Counted from the first letter of the stretch, positions 7,897-17,314 are shown. The stretch: 64,000 bases of DNA from Kocuria marina (GCF_000786655.1 NZ_JROM01000021.1:295130-359129); one strand, 5' to 3'. Notes: generated from the letters alone by a model not told the origin. A program made the numbers and translations.

Positions 7897-9066
7897 TTAC
7901 TTGGCGGAGTGGGCCAGCTCGGCGGCCTTGTCGGCGCCGGAGTCCATGGTGTCCGCGGAGGTGACCAACGGGTGGTTGGCCTCGCGCAGGATCTGGCGGC
8001 CCTCCTCCACGTTGTTGCCGTCCAGACGCACCACGATGGGCTTGGTGGCGGAGTCGCCGAGGATGTCCAGCGCCTTCACGATGCCGTTGGCCACGGCGTC
8101 GCACGCGGTGATGCCGCCGAAGACGTTCACGAACACGGACTTGACCTGGGGGTCGTTGAGGATGACGTCCAGACCGGCCGCCATGACCTCGGCGGATGCG
8201 CCGCCGCCGATGTCCAGGAAGTTGGCGGGCTTCACGTCGCCGTGCTTCTCACCGGCGTAGGCCACGACGTCCAGCGTGGACATCACGAGACCGGCACCGT
8301 TACCGATGATGCCCACCTCGCCGTCCAGCTTGACGTAGTTGAGGTCGTTCTCCTTGGCCTTCTCCTCCAGGGGGTCCGCGGAGGACTTGTCCGCGAGCGC
8401 CGCGTGGTCCTCATGGCGGAACTCGGCGTTGTCGTCCAGGGAGACCTTGCCGTCCAGGGCGAGGATCTCGCCGTCGCCGGTCTTGACCAGCGGGTTGACC
8501 TCCACCAGGGTGGCGTCCTCCTTGGTGTAGACCTCACCGAGCTTGACGAGCACGGGGACGACCTTCTCGGCGGTCTCGGCGTCGAACTTGGCCTGCTCCA
8601 CGATCTCGCGGGCCTTGGCCTCGGTGATGCCCTCCGCGGGGTTGACGTCCACGCGGGCCAGGGCGTCCGGGCGCTCCACGGCGAGCTGTTCGATCTCCAT
8701 ACCACCCTCGACCGAGCACATGGCCAGGTAGGAGCGGTTGGCGCGGTCCAACAGGACGGAGAAGTAGTACTCCTCGGCGATGTCCGCGCCCTGCGCGATC
8801 ATCACGCGGTGGACGGTGTGGCCCTTGATGTCCATTCCCAGAATCTGCTGGGCGTACTCGTAGGCCTCGTCAGCGGTCTTCGCGACCTTCACACCGCCGG
8901 CCTTGCCGCGGCCGCCCACCTTGACCTGTGCCTTGACGACGGTGACGCCGCCGATCTTCTCTGCTGCTGCCTTGGCTTCTTCTGGGGTAGTGGCGACGAT
9001 GCCGGCCAGCACGGGAACGCCGTGCTTCTCGAACAGGTCGCGTGCCTGGTACTCAAACAGGTCCAC
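7897..9066 (-). CDS. sucC: Succinyl-CoA synthetase beta subunit
   Basis: The 389-aa nucleotide-binding partner of SucD. An ATP-grasp domain occupies the first ~240 residues ([34 protein letters not shown]) and a flavodoxin-like ligase domain the rest ([35 protein letters not shown]). I chose the GTG at 9066 ([16 protein letters not shown]) because it matches the family N-terminus and follows AAGGA at good spacing; ATG-initiated extensions upstream are not conserved-looking. It is the first gene of the sucCD operon. Confidence 0.96.
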   Translation of the reverse strand: MDLFEYQARDLFEKHGVPVLAGIVATTPEEAKAAAEKIGGVTVVKAQVKVGGRGKAGGVKVAKTADEAYEYAQQILGMDIKGHTVHRVMIAQGADIAEEYYFSVLLDRANRSYLAMCSVEGGMEIEQLAVERPDALARVDVNPAEGITEAKAREIVEQAKFDAETAEKVVPVLVKLGEVYTKEDATLVEVNPLVKTGDGEILALDGKVSLDDNAEFRHEDHAALADKSSADPLEEKAKENDLNYVKLDGEVGIIGNGAGLVMSTLDVVAYAGEKHGDVKPANFLDIGGGASAEVMAAGLDVILNDPQVKSVFVNVFGGITACDAVANGIVKALDILGDSATKPIVVRLDGNNVEEGRQILREANHPLVTSADTMDSGADKAAELAHSAK

Positions 9067-9180
9067 GGATAAGTGTCCTTCTGCGTCGAGGTGTGTCGTT
9101 CCGCACCGGGAACCCCCGGTTGGAGCGACCTGATGTGGGGGGATGCGGCGCAGCACTGCGCTCACAGAGCCCTCACGAGC

Positions 9181-9186
9181 ATTTTA
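9181..9186 (-). promoter_or_regulatory. -10 element of the sucCD promoter
   Basis: Reading leftwards, TAAAAT at 9186-9181 lies about 115 bases upstream of the sucC start. The -35 region is poor, with only a GTGACG-like sequence 20 bases away. This is the best -10 in the intergenic region. Confidence 0.35.
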
Positions 9187-9287
9187 GGCCATGGGCTCTT
9201 GATTCGCGTCACACCCGGTCCCCGCGAACCCCGCGGAACCGGGCCCGGGATTCCCGCCCGCGCGTCAGCGGCTGGTTGACTGGGGGC

Positions 9288-10163
9288 ATGCGACGCATCG
9301 GACTGCCGGAGATCTGGGACGCCCGCGAGGCGGACCCTGGGTTCATGGCCTCACTGGCCACCTTCTCGTTCGTGGCACTCGGGCTGGAGTTGGTGGTCAG
9401 CGGGACGATCCTGACCCTCACGGGTTCGGTCTCCGCCTTCTACCCCCTGGGCTGGCAGGTCGTGGAGTGGGTGGGTCTCGGGGCGCTCTGGGTGCTGCTC
9501 GCCCGCGCCCTGGTGGCCTGGTCCCGACGCCGCGGGGTGGACCCCCTGCCGAGCGAGGACGCGCTCGCGGGGCGCGACGACGACGCCGCCGGTCGAGCGG
9601 ACGTCGCAGCGGACAGGGCGGATGCCACAACGGGCAGGGCGGACGCCGCGCCGAGCCGGGACCGCGCCGTCGCCGACCGGACCCCTGGGGCTTCGGGGCC
9701 CTACGACGCGGTCGACCACCGCCGCTGGCGGGAGATCCTGTTGTGCTTCGTACTGGCCGTGGTGCTCGCGATCGTGCTGCCCGCCCTGATCGGGGCGCCG
9801 TGGGGTCTCGCCCCGCTGGACCGCTACCTGCAGCTGTTCGACGTGTACGGGCCCCTCGGGTGGCTCGCGATGGTCGCGTGGGTCTGCTACCTGGTGGGCC
9901 GTAGTTTCCTGGTCGCGGGCCTGCTGGCGTACTCGCACCGCGCCATCCGCGAGGTCCTCACGTTCCGGGGATCCCGGTGGGTCCCGTGGGGCGGTCTCGT
10001 GGCGGGACTCGCGATGGGGGCCGTGGCCTTCCTCGCCGGCGGCCAGGCGGCCGCCCTGACCACCCTGTTGAGCTGCGTGCTGCTGGGCGTGATCCACGTC
10101 CGCTCCGGCGAGTCCCTGCGCGTGACCACGCTGTTCACCGTGCTCGTGTTGATCTTCGTCTGA
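9288..10163 (+). CDS. Integral membrane protein of unknown function
   Basis: About 291 aa. Two hydrophobic segments (roughly residues 21-45 and 55-70) are followed by an Arg/Asp/Ala-rich cytoplasmic loop (about 85-145) with imperfect GRADVAADRADATTGRADAA repeats, then four further membrane segments. The start ATG at 9288 has only a G-rich stretch ahead (TGGGGGC). The loop repeats look like a recently expanded linker. No family recognised. It is divergent from sucCD and convergent with pcrA. Confidence 0.6.
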   Translation: MRRIGLPEIWDAREADPGFMASLATFSFVALGLELVVSGTILTLTGSVSAFYPLGWQVVEWVGLGALWVLLARALVAWSRRRGVDPLPSEDALAGRDDDAAGRADVAADRADATTGRADAAPSRDRAVADRTPGASGPYDAVDHRRWREILLCFVLAVVLAIVLPALIGAPWGLAPLDRYLQLFDVYGPLGWLAMVAWVCYLVGRSFLVAGLLAYSHRAIREVLTFRGSRWVPWGGLVAGLAMGAVAFLAGGQAAALTTLLSCVLLGVIHVRSGESLRVTTLFTVLVLIFV

Positions 10164-10223
10164 GCGGTTCGCATCCCGGTCGTCCCCGCGCCGGAAACCC
10201 CACCACGATCGGTTGCGCACCGG

Positions 10224-10256
10224 ACGACACAGCGGGCGGCGGCGCCGCTGCGTCGT
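10224..10256 (-). terminator. pcrA terminator
   Basis: ACGACACAGCGG (10224-10235) pairs with CCGCTGCGTCGT (10245-10256), with one mismatch in twelve. It lies 4 bp beyond the pcrA stop. Confidence 0.6.
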
Positions 10257-10260
10257 ACTC

Positions 10261-12717
10261 CTAAGAAACCTTGGTCATGGGCGCGTAGCGCAACAGGAGG
10301 CGCTTCTCCTCCGCGCCGAAGCGCACCTTGGCGACCGTCTTGTCCCCGGAACCCTCCATCGCCACCACGGAACCGCGACCGAAGGCCTTGTGCTCCACGG
10401 TGTCCCCCACGCTCAGGGACGGGATCTCCCGCTGGGGCTGCACGCGCCCGGCCGAGGCCGGTGAGAGCCTGCGGAAACTCGCCCCGGATCCGGCGCCCGC
10501 ACCCCACGAGGAGCCGCGCAACGGGTCGCGGGCCTGGAACCCGGCGTGCACGGGCGAACCCCACCCGCCCGCAGCGGTTCCGCCCTCGCGCTTCCACTCG
10601 ATGAGGCGCGCGGGGATCTCGTCCAGGAACGGGCTCGCGGGGTTGAACTGGGATTGCCCCCACATGGACCGGGACTCGGCACGCGTGAGGTACAACCGCT
10701 TGCGCGCCCGGGTGATCCCCACGTACGCGAGGCGGCGCTCCTCCTCCATGCTCGAGGGGTCCGCGAAGCTGCGCTGGTGCGGGAAGATCCCGTGTTCCAT
10801 GCCGGTGAGGAACACGACCGGGAACTCGAGCCCCTTGGCGGTGTGCAGGGTCATGAGCGTCACCACGCCCTGCGACCGCGCTTGCGCCACTTCCTCCGCG
10901 ATCTGCTGGGCGCTCGCGCCGCCCTCCGGTTCGGGCTGCGAGGGGATCTGGTCCGCGTCCGCCACGAGGGCCACGTGTTCCAGGAACTCCCCGAGGCCCG
11001 CGTCCGGGTGGTCCTTCTCGAACTCGCGCACCACGGCCACGAGCTCCGCGAGGTTCTCCACGCGGGACTCGTCCTGGGGGTCCGTGGACGTGCGCAGGGC
11101 CTCGAGGTACCCGGACTGTTCGAGCACGGCCTCGAGCACCGCGGTCACCGAGGCGCCCTGCGCGAGTTCCGCGAGGTCGTCCATGAGCTGGGAGAACTTG
11201 GCGATGGCGTTCGCCGAGCGGGTGGCCAGGGCGGGTGCTTCGTCCAGGCGGTGCATGGCCTCGGAGAACGAGATCCCCTCGCGGTCGGCGAGCGCTGCGA
11301 TCGAGCCCTGGGCGCGATCCCCGATCCCTCGCTTGGGTTCGTTGATGATGCGCCGCACGGTGATGTCGTCCGCGGGGTTGGCGATCGCCCGCAGGTAGGA
11401 CATGGCGTCCTTGATCTCCTTGCGCTCGTAGAAACGCGTTCCACCCACCACCTTGTAGGGCAGTCCCACGCGCATCAGGATCTCCTCGAGGGAGCGGGAT
11501 TGCGCGTTGGTGCGGTAGAACACGGCGACGTCGCCGGGGCGGATCCCGTGCTCGTCCTGCAGCGTGTCGATCTCCTCCGCGATGAAGCGGGCCTCTTCGT
11601 GCTCGTTCTCCGCGGCGTAGCCGATGATGGGGGCGCCGTCCCCCTCCGCCGTCCACAGTTTCTTGTCCCGGCGGTCCGCGTTCTGGGAGATCACGGAGTT
11701 GGCCGCGGAGAGGATGTTCTGCGTGGAGCGGTAGTTCTGTTCTAGCAGGATGGTGCGCGCGGACGGGAAGTCCCGCTCGAAATCCGTGATGTTGCGGATG
11801 TCCGCGCCGCGGAACGCGTAGATGGACTGGTCCGAGTCCCCCACGACCGTGAGCTCGGCCGGCGGGATCCCGGATTCGTCCGGGTGGTTCCCGGAACCGC
11901 CGCCCACGAGTTCCCGCACGAGCGCGTACTGGGCGTGGTTGGTGTCCTGGTACTCGTCCACGAGTACGTGACGGAAGCGGCGTCGGTAGTACTCGAGCAC
12001 CTGCGGGAACGCGCGGAACATGTGCACGGTCTCGCCAATGAGGTCGTCGAAGTCCATGGCGTTGGCCGCGCGCAACCGCTGGGTGTACCCCCGGTAGACC
12101 TGGGCCACGGCGGACTCGAACGGGTCCGTGGAACTCGCGCGGGCCAGGTAGGTCTCGTCATCCAAGAGCTCGTTCTTCAGCGCGGAGATCTTGTGCTGGA
12201 TGGCCTTGGGAGCGAACCGCTTGGGGTCCAGCTCGTGCTGTTTGGCCACCTGGGTGATCAAGCGCAGGGAATCCGCGGAGTCGTAGATGGAGAAGTTGGT
12301 GGACAGCCCCAGGGTCTTGGCCTCACGGCGCAGGATCCGCACGCACAGCGAGTGGAACGTGGAGATCCACATGGAGCGCGCGGACTCCCCCACGAGATCC
12401 ACGATGCGCTCGCGCATTTCCGCCGCAGCCTTGTTGGTGAAGGTGATCGCGAGGATCTCCCCCCGGCGCGCGCGACCCGTGGCCAGCAGGTAGGCGATCC
12501 GGTGCGTGAGCACCCTGGTCTTGCCGGAACCGGCACCGGCCACGATGAGCAGAGGGGTACCCGCGTGCTCCACGGCCTGGCGCTGGGGATCGTTGAGTCC
12601 CTCCACGAGCTGCGCCCCGGACGCCGGAGCGGGGTGGGAGAACTCGTCCGCGTCGTGCGCGTTCGCCGAGCGCACGGATGCCGCGGACAGGAGGGGATTG
12701 TCAGAGAGGAAGTCCAT
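10261..12717 (-). CDS. pcrA: ATP-dependent DNA helicase PcrA/UvrD-type
   Basis: An 818-aa superfamily-1A 3'-5' helicase acting in nucleotide excision repair and removal of blocking proteins at forks. Motifs in order are NDPQRQAVEH (Q motif), VAGAGSGKTRVL (Walker A), ITFTNKAAAEMRERI (Ia), VDEYQDTNHAQY (II), VVGDSDQSIYAFRGA (III), QNYRST (IV), VTLMTLHTAKGLEFPVVF (V) and VGITRARKRLYL (VI). The C-terminal tail (VGDTVEHKAFGRGSVVAMEG) is the Tudor-like, RNA-polymerase-interacting module typical of PcrA. Upstream of the ATG, TAAACT (minus strand) ends 9 bases away, suggesting a very short or absent leader. Confidence 0.96.
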   Translation of the reverse strand: MDFLSDNPLLSAASVRSANAHDADEFSHPAPASGAQLVEGLNDPQRQAVEHAGTPLLIVAGAGSGKTRVLTHRIAYLLATGRARRGEILAITFTNKAAAEMRERIVDLVGESARSMWISTFHSLCVRILRREAKTLGLSTNFSIYDSADSLRLITQVAKQHELDPKRFAPKAIQHKISALKNELLDDETYLARASSTDPFESAVAQVYRGYTQRLRAANAMDFDDLIGETVHMFRAFPQVLEYYRRRFRHVLVDEYQDTNHAQYALVRELVGGGSGNHPDESGIPPAELTVVGDSDQSIYAFRGADIRNITDFERDFPSARTILLEQNYRSTQNILSAANSVISQNADRRDKKLWTAEGDGAPIIGYAAENEHEEARFIAEEIDTLQDEHGIRPGDVAVFYRTNAQSRSLEEILMRVGLPYKVVGGTRFYERKEIKDAMSYLRAIANPADDITVRRIINEPKRGIGDRAQGSIAALADREGISFSEAMHRLDEAPALATRSANAIAKFSQLMDDLAELAQGASVTAVLEAVLEQSGYLEALRTSTDPQDESRVENLAELVAVVREFEKDHPDAGLGEFLEHVALVADADQIPSQPEPEGGASAQQIAEEVAQARSQGVVTLMTLHTAKGLEFPVVFLTGMEHGIFPHQRSFADPSSMEEERRLAYVGITRARKRLYLTRAESRSMWGQSQFNPASPFLDEIPARLIEWKREGGTAAGGWGSPVHAGFQARDPLRGSSWGAGAGSGASFRRLSPASAGRVQPQREIPSLSVGDTVEHKAFGRGSVVAMEGSGDKTVAKVRFGAEEKRLLLRYAPMTKVS

Positions 12718-12776
12718 GGTGGAACCAGTTTAGCGAGGGGCTCGGACGCCCTCACCGGCCCGTGGACAACCCCGGA

Positions 12777-13505
12777 TCACACGTAGCGCGGTTCCAACAG
12801 GTGACGCCCGTTGGCGTCCTCGACCCACAGGTGCGAGTCCGCCACGGTGACCCGCGCGGGGGCCTGGAGCACGACGTCGTCGTCGAGGTCGTCCCCCTCC
12901 TGCTCGGGCCCGCCGTAGATGGTGAAGACCTCCCCCGCGGTGGGGTCCAGGTGGCGGATGGCGTCGTTGCCGGTGTCCGCGACCACCACGGAACCGTCGT
13001 AGAGGATCTGCAGGTCCTCGGGGTGGGCGAGCTTGGCGTCCGCCGCCGGCCCGTCCTGGTACCCCGCGCCGTGGCGGCCGATGACCGTGACCACGTGGGG
13101 ATCGCCGTCGGGCCGGTCGGTGTCGATCACGATGTAGCGCAGCGCGGAGGAGTCCTTGTCCACGAGCCACAACTTGCCGTCACCGGCCTCGGTGATCGAG
13201 ACGGTGGCCGCGAACTTGGCCTGGGCGATCTTCCCGTCCCGGCGCCCGGGCTCACCCGTGCCGCCGTACTCCTGGAGCGAATCGGTGTACGGGTCCCAGC
13301 GGAACAACTGGTTCTTGTCCGGGACGGCCGCGACCACGGCGGAGAGTTTGTGGGACCACACGATGTCCGCGATCCGCGCACCCTCCAGGACGGAGCAGTT
13401 GATCCTGCGCCGGACCGTGGTGTGATCGGCCTCGTACAGGGTGAGTTCCGTGCCGTCACCCGCGCTCATGAGCAGACCGTCCGGCAGGCCGATGGAGAGT
13501 TCCAT
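12777..13505 (-). CDS. NHL/SMP-30-like beta-propeller protein
   Basis: About 242 aa with repeated propeller-like blades: DKLWLVDKDSSALRYI-type strands (GKLWLVDKDSSALRYIVID), a LYDGSVVVADTGNDAIRHLDP blade typical of NHL repeats, and similar preceding strands. No signal peptide or catalytic motif is evident. Proteins of this shape bind ligands or act as lactonase-like enzymes; function here is unknown. The ATG at 13505 is chosen since GGAAGG lies upstream; an in-frame GTG a few codons earlier is possible. It lies 60 bp upstream of the pcrA start on the same strand. Confidence 0.6.
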   Translation of the reverse strand: MELSIGLPDGLLMSAGDGTELTLYEADHTTVRRRINCSVLEGARIADIVWSHKLSAVVAAVPDKNQLFRWDPYTDSLQEYGGTGEPGRRDGKIAQAKFAATVSITEAGDGKLWLVDKDSSALRYIVIDTDRPDGDPHVVTVIGRHGAGYQDGPAADAKLAHPEDLQILYDGSVVVADTGNDAIRHLDPTAGEVFTIYGGPEQEGDDLDDDVVLQAPARVTVADSHLWVEDANGRHLLEPRYV

Positions 13506-13612
13506 GACCGTCACCACCCTTCCGCGGTGCCCGTGGGGCACCTGTTCGCCACCTCGTCATCGAGCGTGGTACCCGTAGTCATTCACAGTACAACCCGGGG
13601 GATAATGGGGCC

Positions 13613-14314
13613 ATGGGTATGACCAGAGCGCAGAAGGCCAGGAAGTACGGGGAGAACGCGGGCACCGCGAACGCGGGGTCCTCGCCCGCTCGCGCGCCCC
13701 GGGTGCGCCCCGCGAGCGTCCACGAGATGCGCCCCGGTGAGCTCGCCGCGGAACCCACCAAGGCGTCGTCGGCCGGGATCCTGGTGGGCGTGGCGTTCTT
13801 CGTGGGCGCCGCGCTGTGGCTCTACTACCACCTGCTCGTGCTGCAGGGCGTCTCGGGCAACCTGGCCGGCGGGGTCACCGCACCCGAGCTCATGGCGGGT
13901 GGTTTCTCCCAGGACCACCTCGCGGATTTCGCCCGTGGTCTGGGCGCAGACGGACGCACCGAGTACGAGGGCGTGCACGCGACCACCGGGCTCTTCACGC
14001 CCCTGCTCATGTGCCTGGGCTGGCTGCTGTTCACCGGGCTCAACACCCCGAAGCGCGCTCGCAAGTGGGTGTACTGGACGGTGATCCTCGCGTACGCCGT
14101 GGTCTTCCTGGTGGGCAACACCGCGCTCGACGCCGCCGTGGCCGACCCCTCGGACGCCTCCGCCGTGGCGCTCGCCTCGGGTCTCGTGATCGCCCGGTGG
14201 GTGTTGTTCGCGCTGCTCGCGCTGATCGCCGTGATCGTGGCGGTGTCCGTGGTGCGCCGCAAACTCGACGACTTCTCCCAGGGCAAGCTGCCGGGCCAGC
14301 GCCCGAGCGCCTGA
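13613..14314 (+). CDS. Conserved actinobacterial membrane protein, four TM segments
   Basis: A 233-aa protein. A basic/polar N-terminus (~1-55) is followed by hydrophobic segments at about 58-78, 125-142, 152-170 and 185-210, with an extracytoplasmic loop containing GLGADGRTEYEGVHATTGLF. The family is not recognised and no enzymatic motif is seen. A GATAAT -10 (13601-13606) ends 6 bases before the ATG and there is no Shine-Dalgarno sequence, so the mRNA is probably leaderless. A perfect 14-bp hairpin follows the gene. Confidence 0.65.
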   Translation: MGMTRAQKARKYGENAGTANAGSSPARAPRVRPASVHEMRPGELAAEPTKASSAGILVGVAFFVGAALWLYYHLLVLQGVSGNLAGGVTAPELMAGGFSQDHLADFARGLGADGRTEYEGVHATTGLFTPLLMCLGWLLFTGLNTPKRARKWVYWTVILAYAVVFLVGNTALDAAVADPSDASAVALASGLVIARWVLFALLALIAVIVAVSVVRRKLDDFSQGKLPGQRPSA

Positions 14315-14363
14315 TCCCACCGGGCGGGTTCCACCGGGCGGGTTAGTCTGCTGCCGACATGAC

Positions 14364-14393
14364 GACGTCCCGCCCGGTGCCGGGCGGGACGTC
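14364..14393. terminator. Perfect 14-bp hairpin terminator
   Basis: GACGTCCCGCCCGG (14364-14377) and CCGGGCGGGACGTC (14380-14393) pair perfectly. It lies between the membrane-protein gene and the tRNA-Arg gene and can serve both directions. Confidence 0.8.
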
Positions 14394-14398
14394 CTCGG

Positions 14399-14471
14399 TG
14401 CCCCCGATTGGATTCGAACCAACGACACCGGCTTTAGGAGAGCCGTGCTCTATCCCCTGAGCTACGGGGGC
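14399..14471 (-). tRNA. tRNA-Arg (anticodon CCU)
   Basis: 73 bases. Acceptor GCCCCCG/CGGGGGC, D-arm GCTC..GAGC, anticodon loop CUCCUAA (anticodon CCU, reading AGG), T-loop GGTTCGAATCC and discriminator A. The 3' CCA is not encoded (CCG follows), so it must be added. AGG is a rare codon in this GC-rich genome. Confidence 0.97.
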
Positions 14472-14546
14472 AACACTGGACCACTGTATCCGCGGCGCGT
14501 TCCCCCCGCGAGTTGAGCGCACAGTGGAACACCGCACAATGGAAGC

Positions 14547-15428
14547 ATGACCGTCTACATCGATCCGCCCCGCTGGCCCGCGCACGGCACGGTGTTCTCC
14601 CACCTGGTCTCGGACACCTCCGTGGAGGAGCTGCACGAGTTCGCCCGCGGCCTGGGGGTCTCGGAGCGCGCCTTCGACCGCGACCACTACGACGTCCCGG
14701 CGCACCGCCACGCGGATGCCGTGGCCGCCGGCGCACTCGCGGTGGACGGCAAGGAACTCGTCCGGGTCCTGATCCGCAGTGGTCTGCGAGTCCCCGCACG
14801 ACGCCGCCCGGCCAAGCTCGCAGCGACCCTCACGCGCCGCTGGGCGCACCGTTTCCCCGAGCACCCGCAGCTGGGTGCCGAGCTTCTATCACGCTGGAGT
14901 GAACCGCATCGGGTGTACCACGGTCCCGAACATCTGCTGAACGTGCTGGAAGGCATCGACCGGCTCACCCGCGGCGCCCCCAGCTCCGAGCTCGTGCTCG
15001 CCGCGTGGTTTCACGACGCCGTGTACGACGGGCGAGCGGGACAGGACGAACGGGATTCGGCGGAGCTGGCCCGGCAACGCCTGACCGGACCGGACTGGCC
15101 CGCGACCACCGGCCGGCGTGTGGCGGACCTCGTGCTCGTGACCGTGGACCATCGCCCCGATCCCCGTGATCTCGACGCGTGTCGTCTCGTGGACGCGGAC
15201 CTGTCCGTGCTGGGCGGGGACGACGAGGAGTACGAGCGGTACCGGAGCACTGTGCGCCGAGAATACGCCCACGTACCGGACGAGCAGTTCAGAGCGGGTC
15301 GGGCCGAGATCCTGCGCGGCCTCCTGGCCAAGGACACCCTGTTCCACGATCCTCGTGCGGTGACGCTGTGGGAAGGGCGGGCCCGGGAGAACCTCGAACG
15401 GGAGATCACTCAACTGGTCGCGGCCTGA
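14547..15428 (+). CDS. DUF4031 domain fused to predicted HD-type phosphohydrolase
   Basis: A 293-aa protein. Residues 1-85 (MTVYIDPPRWPAHG, FDRDHYDVPAHRHADAVAAG) are DUF4031, usually a stand-alone small protein. Residues ~90-290 match predicted metal-dependent HD-superfamily proteins (COG4339): YHGPEHLLNVLEGI, AAWFHDAVYDG with the HD doublet, DQRDSAELAR-like DERDSAELARQRL, and DADLSVLGG with a late metal-binding Asp. The product is therefore a probable phosphohydrolase of unknown substrate. CACAAT lies 6 bases before the ATG, another possible leaderless start. Confidence 0.8.
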   Translation: MTVYIDPPRWPAHGTVFSHLVSDTSVEELHEFARGLGVSERAFDRDHYDVPAHRHADAVAAGALAVDGKELVRVLIRSGLRVPARRRPAKLAATLTRRWAHRFPEHPQLGAELLSRWSEPHRVYHGPEHLLNVLEGIDRLTRGAPSSELVLAAWFHDAVYDGRAGQDERDSAELARQRLTGPDWPATTGRRVADLVLVTVDHRPDPRDLDACRLVDADLSVLGGDDEEYERYRSTVRREYAHVPDEQFRAGRAEILRGLLAKDTLFHDPRAVTLWEGRARENLEREITQLVAA

Positions 15429-15614
15429 GCCTGGCCCCTAGGGCATGTGAAAGTAGCTAGGGACGCAGAGAACTCACGGCCGCGGGGAGCTCGGGGCGGG
15501 ACGCGACTCGGGGCGGGAAAGAACTGAGGGTCGAGAGGAGCCCGGGCCGGGAAGAACGGCCACGGGCGCGCACCGGATACCGGGCGACGTCGTCCTGCCC
15601 CTCAGATGGACGGG

Positions 15615-15902
15615 TCAGCGGCTGCGGTTGGCGGCGTCGTCATCCGGTGCAGTGGACTGCGCCGACCGGGCGGCCGCGCGGCGGCGTCGGAACAGGACCG
15701 TGGCCACCACGAGGCCGATGATGATCCCCACGCCCCCGAACACCGACAGCCACATGGCGGCGTGCCCCACGAACGCGGCCACGATGAAACCCACGACGAT
15801 CCCCGGGATGGCACCTGCCACCATCCCCACGGCGTAGTAGGTGAATTCCTGGTCCTGCGGGGTGCGTGCTGCGGTGGAGAGATCGGAGGGCATGACGCCC
15901 AT
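15615..15902 (-). CDS. Small two-TM membrane protein
   Basis: 95 aa: a polar N-terminus, hydrophobic segments at ~25-45 and ~50-70, then a basic tail (FRRRRAAARSAQS). Gly/Val-rich segments resemble small actinobacterial membrane proteins of unknown role. The start could be the ATG at 15902 or three codons later. It stands alone, with the downstream NlpC/P60 gene's terminator 70 bp upstream of it. Confidence 0.6.
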   Translation of the reverse strand: MGVMPSDLSTAARTPQDQEFTYYAVGMVAGAIPGIVVGFIVAAFVGHAAMWLSVFGGVGIIIGLVVATVLFRRRRAAARSAQSTAPDDDAANRSR

Positions 15903-15971
15903 TCTACGGGCCGGGGCTGCGCGCTCGCTGGGGCCGATCCGCAGCCGGCGACCGGCACCCGGGCACGAAAA

Positions 15972-16008
15972 AACGTACGGACCCTGCGGTCAACAGGGTC
16001 CGTACGTT
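15972..16008 (-). terminator. Rho-independent terminator of the 16106 gene
   Basis: AACGTACGGACCCTG (15972-15986) and CAGGGTCCGTACGTT (15994-16008) form a perfect 15-bp stem with a 7-base loop. In the leftward direction it is followed by a T-run (AAAAAA at 15968-15973 on the plus strand). It is one of the few classic terminators in the window. Confidence 0.92.
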
Positions 16009-16105
16009 CTATATCGCTCTCATCGGGATCGGGTACACAACCGGTCCCGACTCGACACGAGGTGTGGCACCGCGCCGATCAGCGCTGTGCCGAACTCGAT
16101 CCGGT

Positions 16106-17143
16106 TCAGCCGACGCGGATGAACTCGGGGCCGGAGCCCACGTAGGCGCTGGTCTTCACGGTCTGGTTACCGTTCCAACCGCCGTGGATGGCCTGGCCGT
16201 TACCGGCGTAGATGGCCACGTGAGCCATGCCGGAACCGCCGTTGGCGTAGTAGGCGATGTCACCGGCGCGGGCCTGGTCCGCGGAGACCGGGGTGCCCAG
16301 CGACTTGTAGCTGGCCGGCCAGCCGTGGTGGTTGATGCCCACGGCCTTGAGGGAGTTGGTCACCAGCATGGTGCAGTCCTGGGTCGCACCGAGCTGAGCC
16401 TCGGCGGCGCCCAGGATGGCCTGGCCCTTCGCGGAGCCGGACACGGAGGAGGCCTTGGCGGCGGGAGCAGCCTGGGCCTTCGCCTGGGTGTTGGACTGCG
16501 TGGTCACGTGAGTGGCGGCCTGAGCCTTGGGGGCAGCCTGTGCCTTCGGGGCGGCCGGGGCCTTGGGCGCCTCGTAGGACGCCGGCTGGGCGGCAGCGGC
16601 ACCCTGGGGCGCGGTGTAGTTCGGGATCACCGGGGAGGCCACGGTGGCGCGCTGCTCGGCGGCGGCCTCCTTGGCAACGGTCTGAGCGGTGGCGGGAGCG
16701 GCGTGGCGGCCCTGGGCCACCGGAGCCTGCTCGGCGACCGGGGTGACGTTCTCGGAAGCGGTCACGACCGTGGCAGCAGCAGCGGGAGCCTGCAGCGGGG
16801 TCACGTTCGCCACGGGAGCGGCCTGCACCACGGAGGGCTGCGCGGGAGCCTGAGCCGGGGCGGCGGGCTCGGCCTTCTTCTCGGCCTTCGCTGCCTTCTT
16901 CTCCTTGGCGGCGTTCTCCTGAGCCTTGTCGGCCTTGGCGGCGGGCTCCGCGGAGACGGTGTTGTCGGAGGCGGGAGCCTCGGACACCGCAGCGGCGGGG
17001 GCCTGCTCGGATGCGTTCTGCGTGGCCTGCACGGACACGGTGGTCGCGAGGGCCAGGCCGGAGAAGGCGGCGACGGCGGCCACGGTGCGGGCCTTACCCG
17101 CGAAGAGGCCCTTGGCGGCGTGAGAAGCGGTTTCGTTCGACAT
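16106..17143 (-). CDS. Secreted protein with NlpC/P60-like cysteine peptidase domain
   Basis: A 345-aa exported protein. Residues 1-45 are a signal peptide (GKARTVAAVAAFSGLALATT). Residues ~45-235 are a low-complexity Ala/Pro/Lys linker (KADKAQENAAKEKKAAKAEK; KAQAAPKAQAA repeats) that probably spans or binds the wall. Residues ~240-345 are an NlpC/P60-type domain with Cys257 (TQDCTMLVTN), His308 (GMAHVAIYAG) and His320 (AIHGGW) as a likely triad. The Cys motif differs from the canonical DCSGF, so substrate or activity may differ. RBS AGGAAA lies 9 bases before the ATG. It shares the VTTQSN linker motif with the 17377 gene upstream. Confidence 0.85.
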   Translation of the reverse strand: MSNETASHAAKGLFAGKARTVAAVAAFSGLALATTVSVQATQNASEQAPAAAVSEAPASDNTVSAEPAAKADKAQENAAKEKKAAKAEKKAEPAAPAQAPAQPSVVQAAPVANVTPLQAPAAAATVVTASENVTPVAEQAPVAQGRHAAPATAQTVAKEAAAEQRATVASPVIPNYTAPQGAAAAQPASYEAPKAPAAPKAQAAPKAQAATHVTTQSNTQAKAQAAPAAKASSVSGSAKGQAILGAAEAQLGATQDCTMLVTNSLKAVGINHHGWPASYKSLGTPVSADQARAGDIAYYANGGSGMAHVAIYAGNGQAIHGGWNGNQTVKTSAYVGSGPEFIRVG

Positions 17144-17281
17144 TCGTGTGGTTTCCTAACACGTTCGTGTCCACCCAGAGCACGGAGGTGTGCGGTGACC
17201 GGCACATCCGTCAGGACGCAGCAGCGGTTCACGGGTTTGGGCGGGAGATTACTTTCGATTTTCAGGTGGTTCCGGCGTGGG

Positions 17282-17314
17282 GCGCTGGCCGTGGTCCGGG
17301 AACCCGGCCAGCGC
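17282..17314 (-). terminator. Probable terminator of the 17377 gene
   Basis: GCGCTGGCC (17282-17290) pairs with GGCCAGCGC (17306-17314) around a 15-base loop, about 60 bp after the upstream NlpC/P60 gene. No T-run. Confidence 0.45.
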
